Part shown: piece by piece, positions 27,656-37,028 of the stretch
How positions within the stretch are numbered: the first letter of the stretch is position 1
Layout: each line of letters opens with the position of its first letter
Assembly (NCBI RefSeq): GCF_020524625.1
Contig: NZ_JAIVLL010000001.1
Location: forward strand, 186,001-250,000
Length of the DNA stretch: 64,000 nt
DNA from: Brevundimonas poindexterae
GTDB taxonomy: Bacteria; Pseudomonadota; Alphaproteobacteria; Caulobacterales; Caulobacteraceae
Reading direction: 5' to 3'
Notes under the pieces: model-generated
What the model was told of the DNA's origin: nothing
What the model saw: the letters and a program-made list of their open reading frames with translations, nothing else
Databases searched by the model: none
Translations under genes and position numbers: made by a program

Positions 27656-28969
27656 ATGGAAACGACCAAGCGTGGCGGGGTACCGCTCTATCTCTGGATG
27701 CTGCTCGGCTTTGCTGTCGGTCTGGGCGGGGGCCTGTTCGTCAACCTGAACGGACTGGTCGTCGATCCCCGGGTGATGGAGCTGATCCAGGCGGTCGGCC
27801 AGATTTTCCTGCGCCTGCTGTTCATGCTGGTCATCCCGCTGCTGTTCTCGGCACTGGCGGTCGGCGTGGCCGAGATGGGCGACCTGAAGTCGCTGGGCCG
27901 GGTCGGCTTCAAGACGCTGGCCTTCACCATCATGGTCTCGGCCATTGCGGTGGCCATCGGCCTCGGCATGGTAAACTTCTTCCAGCCGGGCGCCGGGGTT
28001 GACCCGACCCTGGCCGCGCAACTGCTGGAGGACGGCGCGGACGGCGCCGCCGCCATCGTCGGCAATGCACCCCAGAGCATCGAGGCGGGCCAGTTCTTCC
28101 TCGACATGATCCCGTCGAACGTGATCACGGCCGCCGCCGACAACCAGATCCTGCCGGTCATGGTGTTCGCGCTGATCTTCGGCATCGGCATGGTCATGGC
28201 CAAGTCGAAATCGACCGACCAGCTGCAGGAGACCCTGCAGGGGCTGCTGGAAGTGATGATGAAGCTGATCAACGCCGTCATCAAACTGGCGCCGATCGCC
28301 ATTGCCGCCCTGATGTTCAACCTGGCCGCCGTGTTCGGCTGGGACCTGCTGATCCGGCTGGGCGCCTATGCCGGCGTGGCCGTGGGCGCAATGGCGATCC
28401 ACATGTTCATTGTCTATCCGCTGCTGGTCATGATCTTCGGCGGCATGAGCCCGCTGAAGTTCGCCCGGGGCGTTCGCGAACCCTTCGTGGTGGCCTTCTC
28501 GACGGCCTCGTCGAACGCCACCCTGCCGATCGCCATCAAGGCGGCCGAGGAAGAGCTGAACCTGCCGAAGCGAATCTCGCGCTTCGTGCTGACCGTCGGC
28601 GCCACCGCCAACCAGAACGGCACCGCCCTGTTCGAGGGGGTGACGGTGCTGTTCCTCGCCCAGTTCTTCGGCATCGACCTGACGATCCAGCAACAGCTGG
28701 TGGTGATGCTGGTCTGCATCCTCGGCGGGATCGGCACGGCCGGTGTGCCCGCCGGCTCCCTGCCGGTCATCGCCCTGATCCTGGTCATGGTCGGCGTGCC
28801 GGCCGAAGGGATCGGCCTGATCCTCGGCGTGGACCGCTTCCTCGACATGTGCCGGACCACGCTGAACGTGACCGGGGATCTGGTCGCCGCCACCGTGGTC
28901 TCGCGCGGCGAGAAGGACATTCCGGCCTCGGTGGCCGGTCCCGAACCCGTCGCGCCGCCGACCTCCTGA
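27656..28969 (+). CDS. Dicarboxylate/amino acid:cation symporter (DAACS family)
   Basis: 437 residues. Eight membrane helices and two re-entrant loops are expected. Family signatures are FLRLLFMLVIPLLFSALAVG near residue 44, the serine-rich hairpin AFSTASSNATLPIAI near 281, GATANQNGTALFEGV near 311 and the aspartate-containing DRFLDMCRTTLNVTGD near 394. It imports glutamate, aspartate or C4-dicarboxylates with Na+ or H+. Its last codons and stop lie in the left copy of a 26-bp direct repeat bounding an insertion. Confidence 0.93.
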   Translation: METTKRGGVPLYLWMLLGFAVGLGGGLFVNLNGLVVDPRVMELIQAVGQIFLRLLFMLVIPLLFSALAVGVAEMGDLKSLGRVGFKTLAFTIMVSAIAVAIGLGMVNFFQPGAGVDPTLAAQLLEDGADGAAAIVGNAPQSIEAGQFFLDMIPSNVITAAADNQILPVMVFALIFGIGMVMAKSKSTDQLQETLQGLLEVMMKLINAVIKLAPIAIAALMFNLAAVFGWDLLIRLGAYAGVAVGAMAIHMFIVYPLLVMIFGGMSPLKFARGVREPFVVAFSTASSNATLPIAIKAAEEELNLPKRISRFVLTVGATANQNGTALFEGVTVLFLAQFFGIDLTIQQQLVVMLVCILGGIGTAGVPAGSLPVIALILVMVGVPAEGIGLILGVDRFLDMCRTTLNVTGDLVAATVVSRGEKDIPASVAGPEPVAPPTS

Positions 28970-28985
28970 GGATCAGCCGGTCTGG
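28960..28985. repeat. Left copy of 26-bp direct repeat (att-like)
   Basis: It starts GACCTCCTGAGG and ends AGCCGGTCTGG, identical over 26 bases to 29992-30017. It contains the symporter stop codon (28967-28969) and the sequence that encodes the end of sseA on the other strand. It includes a small dyad CTGA-GGA-TCAG. The flanks outside the repeat differ. Confidence 0.92.
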
Positions 28986-29255
28986 GGCAGCGTCGAGCCC
29001 GACCGTCCAAGCGCAAACATCAAGCTCGAATGTGGGAGACACGAAAGTCCACAGTCTGAGTCTGTGCATCCATGATCTCAACGGGGGCGCAGGTACAAGA
29101 GCGGGAGTTCAGCCTTCAAAACCGCCAAGCCGGTGTATGCTCGTCTTTTTCCGGGACTGGTCTGCAACCTTGTGTGGCAGGCGAGAAGGAACACTAGCCC
29201 TAATTGCGCTCCATACTTATAATCAGGCACTTCGGTCGAGATGAAATAGCCGCCT
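28986..29255. other. Gene-free left part of the insertion
   Basis: About 270 bases with no convincing coding frame. GC falls gradually toward the gene. The only clear signal is a perfect TATAAT at 29218-29223. No terminal inverted repeat, tRNA fragment or integrase remnant was seen. Confidence 0.6.
29218..29223 (+). promoter_or_regulatory. TATAAT -10 element before the insertion's gene
   Basis: A perfect TATAAT lies 32 bases before the GTG at 29256. No good -35 stands 16-18 bases upstream. Such a consensus -10 is unusual in this GC-rich chromosome and fits a promoter imported with the cargo. Confidence 0.45.
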
Positions 29256-29918
29256 GTGAATACCCTTCAGCAATTTGGGCGATCGCCCTTCGATCGGACC
29301 ACTGAGGCGTTCAAGTTCCTCCGCAGTGAGGACGTCAATAGAGTTATGCGGGACAATACGCTCAGGCTTTCGTCAGCGGGCGCGGTCCGCGTTTCAGAAA
29401 GTGGAGGCGCCGGGTACGGCGATGCAGCCGAGCTCGCAACTCTATGGGCACCAGAGGGTGAAGTGGTCCTGACCAAAGATCACCCGTTCGCTAAGAGAAT
29501 GGGATACACGAAGGATGGGCCTGTCCGAATGGTGTTTGAGCCGGGAGCAAAAATTAATCTTTCCAGCAATGCTTACCTGTTTTGTGCATCCTCCAATAGA
29601 TCGTCCGCTTTAATCGCCAGAATGAAGGATGAGTTCGGGTATGATGTTTCGTTCCGCATTCCCGACTTCACCGCTTTAGCCCGACGCATCGTGATTGAGA
29701 CACCTAACTTTCATAAGTTGTATGTCGGGAAAGTCGAATACCGCGACTTCGATCAACGTCTAGATGAAGTATTTGAGAGAAACGCTATGCATAAGGATAC
29801 GCGTTTTGCATGGCAGAATGAAATACGCGCTGTTATTGGTGTGCAAAATCCTTCCGATGACTTAATCGTTAAAATTCCCGGCATGGAAGCGTATGTCTGC
29901 GACTGGGAGAGTCACTAG
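29256..29918 (+). CDS. Cargo gene of the insertion: unrecognised protein, faintly DUF2971-like
   Basis: 220 residues, soluble, with no signal peptide or membrane segment. I do not firmly recognise it. The order FKFLRSEDVNRVMRDNTLRLSSA near residue 18, AYLFCASSNRS near 107, YVGKVEYRDF near 150 and FAWQNEIRAVIGV near 185 recalls DUF2971 proteins (a LykY..LRLS start, CfS middle and W-x-x-E-x-R end). Codon use is AT-rich compared with neighbours, a sign of transfer. GTG 29256 is tentative since no clear ribosome site precedes it. A defence or toxin role is possible but unproven. Confidence 0.7.
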   Translation: MNTLQQFGRSPFDRTTEAFKFLRSEDVNRVMRDNTLRLSSAGAVRVSESGGAGYGDAAELATLWAPEGEVVLTKDHPFAKRMGYTKDGPVRMVFEPGAKINLSSNAYLFCASSNRSSALIARMKDEFGYDVSFRIPDFTALARRIVIETPNFHKLYVGKVEYRDFDQRLDEVFERNAMHKDTRFAWQNEIRAVIGVQNPSDDLIVKIPGMEAYVCDWESH

Positions 29919-29991
29919 AACCTGCGTCTAGTCAAACCGATGGCCTCGACCATAGCTCCAAAATCGTCGTCATAAGACGGTTTGGGTAGAA

Positions 29992-30017
29992 GACCTCCTG
30001 AGGATCAGCCGGTCTGG
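29992..30017. repeat. Right copy of 26-bp direct repeat (att-like)
   Basis: Identical over 26 bases to 28960-28985. It contains the stop (30005-30007, minus strand) and last codons of sseA. The bases before and after the two copies differ, which fixes the repeat length at 26. Confidence 0.92.
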
Positions 30018-30832
30018 ACGGGGGTGTCCGTGCGGCTCCCCCATTCGGCCCAGCTGCCGTCATAGAGACGGGCCGATCGTCCCAATACGGTCAGGGCCAG
30101 CACCAGGATGGCGGCGGTCACGCCTGACCCACAGGTGGTGACCGGCACGGCCGCCGCGTCCAGTCCGCTTGCGCGGAAGCGGGCCTCAAGTTCGGCCGCA
30201 GGCCGCAGCCGCCCCTGTGAATCCACCAGATCGGCATAGGGCAGGTTCACGGCACCGGGCATGTGTCCAGGGCGGACGCCCGGCCGGGGCTCGGGACTGT
30301 CCCCCCGGAAGCGGGCAGGGCCACGGGCATCCAGCACAGGCGTGTCCCCGGACCGCAGCGCTGTGCGGACGTCCTCCAGCCCGACAAGGGCGTCAGTGTC
30401 GAGCCGGGCGTTGAAACGGGCCGGCGCGGGCGTGGCATCGCCGGAGACCGTCTCGCCCCAGGCCTCGCCCCAGGCCGGGAGACCGCCGTTCAGAACCCGG
30501 ACATCCCGGGCGCCGAAGGTCCTGAGCATCCACCACGCCCGGGGGGCGGAGAACATCGGGCCCGCCTCATAGACGACGATGGTGTCGGCCTCCGACAGGC
30601 CCAGCGCCCCCATCGCCTGACCGAAGGCCTCGGCATCGGCCAGGGTGTGGGGCAGGGGAGAGGCCGGATCCGAGACCGCCTCGAGATCAAGGAAGACGGC
30701 GCCCGGAATATGGGCGGCGCGGTACTGTCCCTTAGTATCCGTGCCGTCCAAACGCCAGCCGGCGTCGAGCAGTTTCACGGGTTGCGCCGCCATCAGCTCC
30801 CTGAGCTCCGCAGCGTCGATCAGCGGCGGCAC
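30005..30832 (-). CDS. sseA: 3-mercaptopyruvate sulfurtransferase
   Basis: 275 residues, two rhodanese domains. It transfers sulfur from 3-mercaptopyruvate to thiol acceptors. The C-terminal domain has the catalytic loop CGSGVTA (Cys234), the mercaptopyruvate-type loop rather than the thiosulfate type. The N-terminal domain has LLDAGWRLDGTDTKGQYRAAHIPGAVFLDLE. GTG start. The gene lies 4 bases after the cyclopropane synthase-like gene. Its 3' end is within the insertion's right repeat and is intact. Confidence 0.95.
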   Translation of the reverse strand: MPPLIDAAELRELMAAQPVKLLDAGWRLDGTDTKGQYRAAHIPGAVFLDLEAVSDPASPLPHTLADAEAFGQAMGALGLSEADTIVVYEAGPMFSAPRAWWMLRTFGARDVRVLNGGLPAWGEAWGETVSGDATPAPARFNARLDTDALVGLEDVRTALRSGDTPVLDARGPARFRGDSPEPRPGVRPGHMPGAVNLPYADLVDSQGRLRPAAELEARFRASGLDAAAVPVTTCGSGVTAAILVLALTVLGRSARLYDGSWAEWGSRTDTPVQTG

Positions 30833-30836
30833 CCGA

Positions 30837-32057
30837 TCAGCTCCGGTTCAGGGCCAGCTGGATCACATCGGTGCGCCCGCTGCGGAAACCCGCTTCGCAA
30901 TAACCCAGGTAGAAGTGCCACATTCGACGGAAACGCTCGTCGAAACCCTTCATTCGCTGAATATCGGGCCAGCTGGCGTGGAACCGGCGGTCCCAGGCCG
31001 CCAGGGTGTCGGCATAGTCCTGACCGAAGCGCTCGACCGCCTGCCATGCCAGGCCCGCCGCCTCGACGACGGGCTTCAGCCGATCCTCGCTGGGCAGCAT
31101 GCCGCCGGGGAAGATGTACTTCTGGATGAAGTCGGTGCGGACCGCATATTCATCGAACAGGGCGTCCTGGATGGTGATGATCTGCAGCGCGGCCCGACCG
31201 CCCGGGTTCAGCACCTCGGCGATCTTGCTGAAATAGGTGGGCCAGTACTCGCGACCGACGGCCTCGAACATTTCGATCGAGGCCACGCGGTCGAACCGTC
31301 CGGCGACGTCGCGGTAGTCGACCAGTTCGATGCTGACCCGGTCGGACAGACCCGCGCGCTGCATGCGCTCGCGGGCGAAATCGTGCTGTTCCTGTGAAAT
31401 GGTGATTCCGGTGACCCGGGCGCCGACCTCGCGGGCCGCATATTCGGCAAAGCCGCCCCAGCCGCACCCGATCTCAAGCACGGACTGTCCGGCCTGAAGG
31501 TCCATCATGCGGGCAAGGTTCTCGTACTTGCGGGTCTGGGCCGCATCGAGCGCCTCGTCCCGCCCGGCGAAGCGGGCCGAGGAATAGGTCATCGTCTCGT
31601 CCAGCCAGGCGGCATAGAATTCGTTGCCCAGATCGTAGTGGGCGTGGATGTTCTTGCGCGCGCCCCGGCGACTGTTGCGCCGCAGACGGTGGCTGAACCA
31701 GTTGAAGATCTTCATCGGCAGGGCGCCGTTGAACAGGCGCTGGATGTGGTCGTAGTTCTCGACCAGCACCTCCAGCAGGACGGCCAGATCGGGGCTTTCC
31801 CAATCGCCCGCCATATAGCCCTCGGCAAAGCCGATATCGCCATTGGCCAGAACCCGGCGCGCGATGGCGTAGTCCCGGATCTCGAGCACGGCGCTGCGGC
31901 CGGGGACCTTGCCGACCAGTTCGTGCATCTGTCCGTCGGGCAGCTTCAGCGTCAGCCGCCCCCAGGTCCAGTTGGCCGCCAGAAGCTTGAGGAACAGACC
32001 AAAGCCGCGCGGGGCGTGGGCCGGGGCCCGAAGCTCACCCAGGGTCATCGCCGTCAT
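30837..32057 (-). CDS. Cyclopropane-fatty-acyl-phospholipid synthase-like methyltransferase
   Basis: 406 residues. The SAM motif is VLEIGCGWGGFAEYAAREVG near residue 190. CFA-family marks are HYDLGNEFYAAWLDETMTYSSARF near 137, ISQEQHDFARERM near 220, and YIFPGGMLPS near 293. These enzymes methylate unsaturated membrane phospholipids. ATG 32057 sits behind GGAGG with 6-base spacing. It is the first of a cfa-sseA pair. Cyclopropane synthase is most likely, although family members with other lipid products exist. Confidence 0.88.
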   Translation of the reverse strand: MTAMTLGELRAPAHAPRGFGLFLKLLAANWTWGRLTLKLPDGQMHELVGKVPGRSAVLEIRDYAIARRVLANGDIGFAEGYMAGDWESPDLAVLLEVLVENYDHIQRLFNGALPMKIFNWFSHRLRRNSRRGARKNIHAHYDLGNEFYAAWLDETMTYSSARFAGRDEALDAAQTRKYENLARMMDLQAGQSVLEIGCGWGGFAEYAAREVGARVTGITISQEQHDFARERMQRAGLSDRVSIELVDYRDVAGRFDRVASIEMFEAVGREYWPTYFSKIAEVLNPGGRAALQIITIQDALFDEYAVRTDFIQKYIFPGGMLPSEDRLKPVVEAAGLAWQAVERFGQDYADTLAAWDRRFHASWPDIQRMKGFDERFRRMWHFYLGYCEAGFRSGRTDVIQLALNRS

Positions 32058-32093
32058 TACTGACCTCCGAAGCAGAGTGCGAAGGCCGGCATT

Positions 32094-33539
32094 CTACGAC
32101 TCCTTGCCCAGACTCTTGAAGGCCTCGAGCGCAGCGTCGCGCGCCTCGGCGTGGTCGACGATGGGGCGGGGATAGTTCCGGCCCAGCTGGACCCCGGCAT
32201 CGGCGCGGACCGCCGGCGGGGCGTCCCACGGGTTATGCAGCCAGCGGTCGGGCATTCGGGCCAGTTCCGGCACCCATTTGCGAACATAGCGTCCCTCCGC
32301 ATCGAACTTGGTGCCCTGGGACACCGGATTGAATATGCGGAAATACGGAGCGGCATCGGCCCCGGATCCGGCAACCCACTGCCAATTTTGCGAATTGCTG
32401 GCCAGATCAGCGTCGACAAGGGTGTCCCAGAACCAGGCCTCGCCCTCGCGCCAGTCGATGCGCAGGTGTTTGACGAGGAAGGAGGCGACGACCATCCGCA
32501 CGCGGTTGTGCATCCAGCCGGTGGCCCAAAGCTCGCGCATGCCGGCGTCGACCATGGGATAGCCGGTCAGGCCCTTCTGCCAGGCCTCCAGCGCCTTGTC
32601 GTTCGTCGCCCACGGAAAGTCGTCGAACTTGTCCTGGAAGTTCGCCTCCGGCAGCGTGGGGAACTGGTGCAGCAGATGGGCGGAGAATTCGCGCCAGCCG
32701 ATCTCGCGCAGGAAGGACTCGGCCTGACCGTCGGTGACCTTGCCGTCCGACACCGCCGAGCGGACCTCGATCCACACTCGCCAGGGACTGATCTCGCCCC
32801 AGTGGAGCGCGGAGGACAGTCGGCTGGTGCCAGCAACCCCCGGGCGGTCGCGGCAGGTGCCGTAGTCCTTGAGGTCCTTGTCGATAAAGTCGCGCAGGCG
32901 CCGGGCTGCTGCCGCCTCGCCGACTGCATCCTCATCGAATCCGGCGGCCCAGTCCGGACGGCCGTCATACAGGCACCAGTCTTCCAGCGCCTCGGAGTCG
33001 ACACCGCTGGAGCCCCGGATCTCCCGCGGAGCCGGGCGCTCGATCGGGTCACCGAGTTGCTCGACCAGGGCGCGATAGAAGGGGGTGAAGACCTTGTACG
33101 GTCCGCCGGACTGGGTGGTGATCGAGCCCGGCCGGGCCAGCAGCGAGGCGTTGAAGCCGCGGCACTGGATGTCGTCGGCCTCCAGCGCGTGGGCGATGTC
33201 CTTGTCGGCCTCGAAGGCCGCAGGTTCGAATCGACGGTTCATGAAGACCCGGCGAGCGCCGGCCTCCTCGAGCACGTCGCGGAGCACGGCCTCGGCAGGG
33301 CCCCGGCGGAGGACCAGGGGCGCCCCGGCCTGTTTCAAATCCTCGCCGAGCGCCTTAAGGCTTTTTTCCAGCCACCATTTGGAAGCCCCACCCCGTGGCC
33401 GGCCGTCGGCTGCCTCATCGAGGATGTAGAGGGGCACCACGGGGCAGCCGCTCTCGACAGCCTCGCGCAGGGCCGGGTTGTCGCGCAGTCTGAGATCGCG
33501 CCGAAACCAGACGACGACGGGCGACGGATCGTCACTCAC
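32094..33539 (-). CDS. phrB: Deoxyribodipyrimidine photolyase
   Basis: 481 residues, class I CPD photolyase/cryptochrome. It repairs UV-induced pyrimidine dimers using blue light and FAD. The N-terminal antenna domain opens [23 protein letters not shown] residues lie in [31 protein letters not shown] near 330 and the Trp-rich [30 protein letters not shown] near 385. GTG start behind GGAGGTGCGCGC. Divergent from kdsA. A cryptochrome-type signalling role cannot be excluded. Confidence 0.94.
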   Translation of the reverse strand: MSDDPSPVVVWFRRDLRLRDNPALREAVESGCPVVPLYILDEAADGRPRGGASKWWLEKSLKALGEDLKQAGAPLVLRRGPAEAVLRDVLEEAGARRVFMNRRFEPAAFEADKDIAHALEADDIQCRGFNASLLARPGSITTQSGGPYKVFTPFYRALVEQLGDPIERPAPREIRGSSGVDSEALEDWCLYDGRPDWAAGFDEDAVGEAAAARRLRDFIDKDLKDYGTCRDRPGVAGTSRLSSALHWGEISPWRVWIEVRSAVSDGKVTDGQAESFLREIGWREFSAHLLHQFPTLPEANFQDKFDDFPWATNDKALEAWQKGLTGYPMVDAGMRELWATGWMHNRVRMVVASFLVKHLRIDWREGEAWFWDTLVDADLASNSQNWQWVAGSGADAAPYFRIFNPVSQGTKFDAEGRYVRKWVPELARMPDRWLHNPWDAPPAVRADAGVQLGRNYPRPIVDHAEARDAALEAFKSLGKES

Positions 33540-33666
33540 GCGCGCACCTCCGGGAAAAACCTGTTATTCAGCACGCATTGCCCCCACATGGCCTCAAGCC
33601 CGGTGCAGGGCCAACGCCAATGGCCCCGTCTGGTGCCCCAAATACAGTCTCGGGAAATCGAATAAA

Positions 33667-34533
33667 GTGAGCCGTCCGAACAGCGTCATCGAAATCAAGG
33701 ACGGGCTGAAGCGCCCGGTCACCATCGGCGGGGGGCGGCGGATCGTCTTCATCGCCGGCCCCTGTCAGCTGGAGAGCCGCCAGCATGCCCTCGAAATGGC
33801 CGGGGCCCTCGCCGAGATCGGCGAGCGGCTGAATGTCGGCATCATCTACAAGACCAGTTTCGACAAGGCCAACCGGACCTCGGCCAGCGCCGCGCGCGGG
33901 CTGGGTCTGGCGGACTCGCTGCCGATCTTTGCCGAGATTCGCGAGACCATCGGCCTGCCGGTGCTGACCGATGTCCATTCCGAGGCCCAGTGCACCGAGG
34001 CGGCCCAGGCCGTCGATGTCCTGCAGATCCCGGCCTTCCTGTGCCGGCAGACGGACCTGCTGCTGGCGGCCGCCGCGACGGGCAAGGCGATCAACATCAA
34101 GAAGGGGCAGTTCCTGGCGCCCTGGGACATGAAAAATGTGATCGCCAAGGTCACGGGGGCGGGCAATCCGAATGTCATGGCCTGCGAGCGCGGCGCCAGC
34201 TTCGGTTACAACACCCTGGTCTCCGACATGCGGGCCCTGCCGACGCTGCGCGAGATCGGCTGTCCGGTCGTGTTCGACGCCACCCACAGTGTGCAGCAGC
34301 CGGGCGGGCAGGGGACGTCCTCGGGCGGGCAGCGCGAATTCGTGCCGGTCCTCGGCCGGGCGGCCGTGTCGGTCGGTGTGGATGCCGTCTTCATGGAAAC
34401 CCACCAGGACCCCGACAACGCTCCGTCGGACGGACCCAATATGGTGCCGCTCGACCAGTTCGAGGCGCTGGCCGCCCAGCTGATCGCCTTCGACGATCTG
34501 GTCATCGCCCAAGGCATCAAGGGCGGGGCCTGA
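33667..34533 (+). CDS. kdsA: 3-deoxy-8-phosphooctulonate synthase
   Basis: 288 residues. It makes Kdo 8-phosphate from arabinose 5-phosphate and PEP for LPS inner core. Motifs are [18 protein letters not shown] near residue 29, [12 protein letters not shown] near 61, TDVHSEAQC near 104, and [12 protein letters not shown] near 204. The catalytic region [15 protein letters not shown] near 247 is intact. GTG 33667 is chosen because homology begins at [10 protein letters not shown]; its ribosome site is weak. First of an LPS-core cluster with hldE and hldD. Confidence 0.95.
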   Translation: MSRPNSVIEIKDGLKRPVTIGGGRRIVFIAGPCQLESRQHALEMAGALAEIGERLNVGIIYKTSFDKANRTSASAARGLGLADSLPIFAEIRETIGLPVLTDVHSEAQCTEAAQAVDVLQIPAFLCRQTDLLLAAAATGKAINIKKGQFLAPWDMKNVIAKVTGAGNPNVMACERGASFGYNTLVSDMRALPTLREIGCPVVFDATHSVQQPGGQGTSSGGQREFVPVLGRAAVSVGVDAVFMETHQDPDNAPSDGPNMVPLDQFEALAAQLIAFDDLVIAQGIKGGA

Positions 34534-34581
34534 GCCGGTCGACGACTGGACGTGCCCGGTGCTGTGGGATAGCTCCAGACC

Positions 34582-36030
34582 ATGAACCTCGCCGGTCTTC
34601 AAAGCCTGCTTGCCCGGGCGCCGTCCCTGACCCTCGCCTGCGTGGGGGACATCATGCTGGACCGGTTCGTCTATGGCGAGGTCAGCCGGATCTCGCCCGA
34701 GGCGCCGGTGCCGGTGCTGCGCACACGCCGATCGGTGTCCATGCCGGGCGGCGTGGGCAATGTGGCCCGCAACCTGGCTTCGCTGGGCGCGCGCGTCACC
34801 CTCGGCTCCGTTGCGGGGTATGATGGCGAGGGCCGGGTGCTGGCCGGCCTGCTGGCCGAAGAACCCGGTCTGACCGACGCCGTCCTCTATGCCCCGAAGG
34901 CGCGGACGGTGGTCAAGACGCGCTACGTCGCCGCCGGACAGCAGCTGTTGCGTCTTGACGAGGAAGAGGCCCTCGATACCGCCTGGGTCGGCGAAGGGGT
35001 GTTTGACGGCGCCCACGCCATCCTGATCTCCGACTATGCCAAGGGCGTGGTCAGCGATGCGCTGATCGCTGCGGCACTGGCCCATGCCAAGGACGCCGGT
35101 GTGCCGGTGATCGTCGACCCCAAGGGTCGCGACTTCGCCCGCTATGGTGCCGTCGACCTGATCAAGCCCAACGCGGCCGAACTGGCCGGCGCGACCGGCC
35201 TGCCGACCGACACGGATGCCGAGGTCGAGCGCGCGCTGGCGGTCCTGCTGGAGCAGACGACCGCCCGGGCCGTGGTCGTCACCCGCGCGGGCAAGGGCAT
35301 GTCCCTGCTGCGGCGGGGCGGGTCGGTGCAGCACATTCCCGCCCGCGCCCGCGAAGTGTTCGACGTTTCGGGGGCCGGCGATACCGGGCTGGCGGCGCTC
35401 GGGCTGGCGCTGGCGGCGGGCCATGACCTGTCGGCTGCGGCGGCCTTTGCCATCCTTGCGTCGGGCGTGGTCGTCGGAAAGAGCGGCACGGCGACGGTCA
35501 CCCCGGCCGAGCTGCTGGAAGCCGAGTTGACCGGCGCCATGGACATCGATCACGGGCGGATCGTGCCTGTGGAGGCCCTGGCCGACCAGGTCGAACTGTG
35601 GAAAGCCGCCGGGCTGAAGGTCGGCTTCACCAATGGCTGTTTCGACATCCTGCACCGGGGGCATGTGGCGTATCTGGCGCAGGCCCGGGCCTGGTGCGAC
35701 CGGCTAATCGTGGCGCTGAACACCGACGCCTCGGTCAGGCGGCTGAAGGGTGAAGGACGCCCGGTCAATGATCTGGACAGCCGCGCGGCGGTGATCGGCG
35801 GGCTGGCCAGCGTGGACCGCGTCACGGCCTTCGATACCGAGACGCCGCTGGATCTGATCAAGGCCCTGCGCCCCGATGTGCTGATCAAGGGCGCGGACTA
35901 TACGCGTGACACCGTGGTCGGGGCGGCCGAGGTCGAGTCCTGGGGCGGCGAGGTCCGTCTGGCGGAGTTCTCGCCCGGACATTCCACCACGGCGACGATC
36001 AAGAAACTGTCAAAGGGCGAGGGCCAGTGA
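34582..36030 (+). CDS. hldE: Bifunctional heptose 7-phosphate kinase/heptose 1-phosphate adenylyltransferase
   Basis: 482 residues. The N-terminal ribokinase-type domain (about 1-320) has the PfkB motifs GGVGNVARNLASLGARV and DVSGAGDTGLAALG; the C-terminal nucleotidyltransferase domain (about 345-482) has FTNGCFDILHRGHVAYL with HxGH. It makes ADP-heptose for the LPS core together with hldD. The stop overlaps the hldD start (TGATG). An intact fusion as in E. coli RfaE. Confidence 0.95.
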   Translation: MNLAGLQSLLARAPSLTLACVGDIMLDRFVYGEVSRISPEAPVPVLRTRRSVSMPGGVGNVARNLASLGARVTLGSVAGYDGEGRVLAGLLAEEPGLTDAVLYAPKARTVVKTRYVAAGQQLLRLDEEEALDTAWVGEGVFDGAHAILISDYAKGVVSDALIAAALAHAKDAGVPVIVDPKGRDFARYGAVDLIKPNAAELAGATGLPTDTDAEVERALAVLLEQTTARAVVVTRAGKGMSLLRRGGSVQHIPARAREVFDVSGAGDTGLAALGLALAAGHDLSAAAAFAILASGVVVGKSGTATVTPAELLEAELTGAMDIDHGRIVPVEALADQVELWKAAGLKVGFTNGCFDILHRGHVAYLAQARAWCDRLIVALNTDASVRRLKGEGRPVNDLDSRAAVIGGLASVDRVTAFDTETPLDLIKALRPDVLIKGADYTRDTVVGAAEVESWGGEVRLAEFSPGHSTTATIKKLSKGEGQ

Positions 36031-37028
36031 TGCGCCGCATGATCGTGGTGACCGGCGGGGCCGGTTTCATCGGCTCCAACATCGTGGCCCGCCTGTGCGC
36101 GGAAGACCGGTACGATGTGGTCGTATGCGACCGCATCGAAGAAGCGGACCTCGCCAAGTGGAAGAACCTGGCCAAGCACCCGATTGCCGACTTCTGGTGG
36201 CCGGAGCAGATGTTTGACCGGCTGGAAGCCCATGCCGACAGCATCGAGGCCGTGGTGCACATGGGGGCTATCTCGTCCACGACCGAGCCTGATGCCGACC
36301 TGATCCTGAAGACCAATTTCGCCCTGTCGCGCGACCTGTGGGACTGGTGCTGTCGCAAGGGCGTGCGGCTGGTCTACGCCTCGTCAGCGGCGACCTACGG
36401 CGACGGCAAGCTGGGCTTCGATGATGACGATGACTTTGAGTCGCTGCAGAAGCTTCGCCCCCTAAATGCCTACGGTTATTCGAAATATCTTTTTGACCTG
36501 TATGCAACCCGGCAGGCCGCGCGGGGCCATTCGCCCGAGCAATGGGCGGGGCTGAAATTCTTCAACGTCTATGGTCCGAACGAGTACCACAAGGGCGGGA
36601 TGAAGTCGGTCGTGGCCCAGATCTGGCCCAAGGTGCAGGCTGGAGAGCCGATCCAGCTGTTCCGCTCGCATCACCCGAACTATGCGGACGGGGGACAGCT
36701 GCGCGACTTCGTGTTCGTCGATGATGTGGTCGATGTGGTCGACTGGCTGCTGGGCAGCGATGAGGTTTCGGGCATCTTCAACGCCGGATCGGGTCAGGCC
36801 CGCTCGTTCGCCGACCTGGCGCGGGCGACGTTCGCTGCGGTCGGCAAGGAGCCGCAGATCACCTATGTCGACATGCCAGAGGTGATCCGGGACCGGTACC
36901 AGTATTTCACCCAGGCCCGCATGGACCGGGTTCGCGAGCTCGGCTTTGACGGGCAGTCGACGCCGCTGGAAGAAGGCGTACGTCGCTACGTCCAGTCGTA
37001 TCTGGCGACGGACGACCCCTGGCGATGA
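36030..37028 (+). CDS. hldD: ADP-L-glycero-D-manno-heptose 6-epimerase
   Basis: 332 residues, SDR family. It epimerises ADP-heptose at C6 for LPS inner core. The NADP-binding motif is VVTGGAGFIGSNIVARL; the catalytic region is SSAATYG with YGYSKYLFD near 148. Conserved family segments are KFFNVYGPNEYHKGGMKSV and RDFVFVDDVVDVV. ATG 36030 overlaps the hldE stop; GTG 36027 is possible. The following DUF3089 gene overlaps its stop. Confidence 0.94.
   Translation: MRRMIVVTGGAGFIGSNIVARLCAEDRYDVVVCDRIEEADLAKWKNLAKHPIADFWWPEQMFDRLEAHADSIEAVVHMGAISSTTEPDADLILKTNFALSRDLWDWCCRKGVRLVYASSAATYGDGKLGFDDDDDFESLQKLRPLNAYGYSKYLFDLYATRQAARGHSPEQWAGLKFFNVYGPNEYHKGGMKSVVAQIWPKVQAGEPIQLFRSHHPNYADGGQLRDFVFVDDVVDVVDWLLGSDEVSGIFNAGSGQARSFADLARATFAAVGKEPQITYVDMPEVIRDRYQYFTQARMDRVRELGFDGQSTPLEEGVRRYVQSYLATDDPWR

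Larger units (their letters stand above)
28960..30017. mobile_element. About 1-kb AT-rich insertion bounded by a 26-bp direct repeat
   Basis: Two convergent genes, the symporter and sseA, would end within the same 26 bases. That segment is now present on both sides of about 1,006 bases of foreign-looking sequence. Sample lines inside are 40-45% GC by direct count (24/60 at 29761-29820, 27/60 at 29521-29580), far below the neighbours. There is one gene, no integrase, no transposase and no visible terminal inverted repeats. The repeat is longer than most transposon target duplications and restores both gene ends, as att sites do. Mobilisation would need an enzyme supplied elsewhere. Confidence 0.75.

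Noticed and set aside
28960..30017. Insertion as a classical insertion sequence
   Set aside because: No transposase, no terminal inverted repeats, and a 26-bp direct repeat is too long for usual target duplications.
28960..30017. Insertion as a tRNA-integrated genomic island
   Set aside because: Neither repeat copy lies in a tRNA gene; the nearest tRNA (Arg) is about 2.5 kb away and intact.
33568..35664. Long minus-strand open frame opposite kdsA/hldE
   Set aside because: Shadow of two conserved LPS genes; no independent support.
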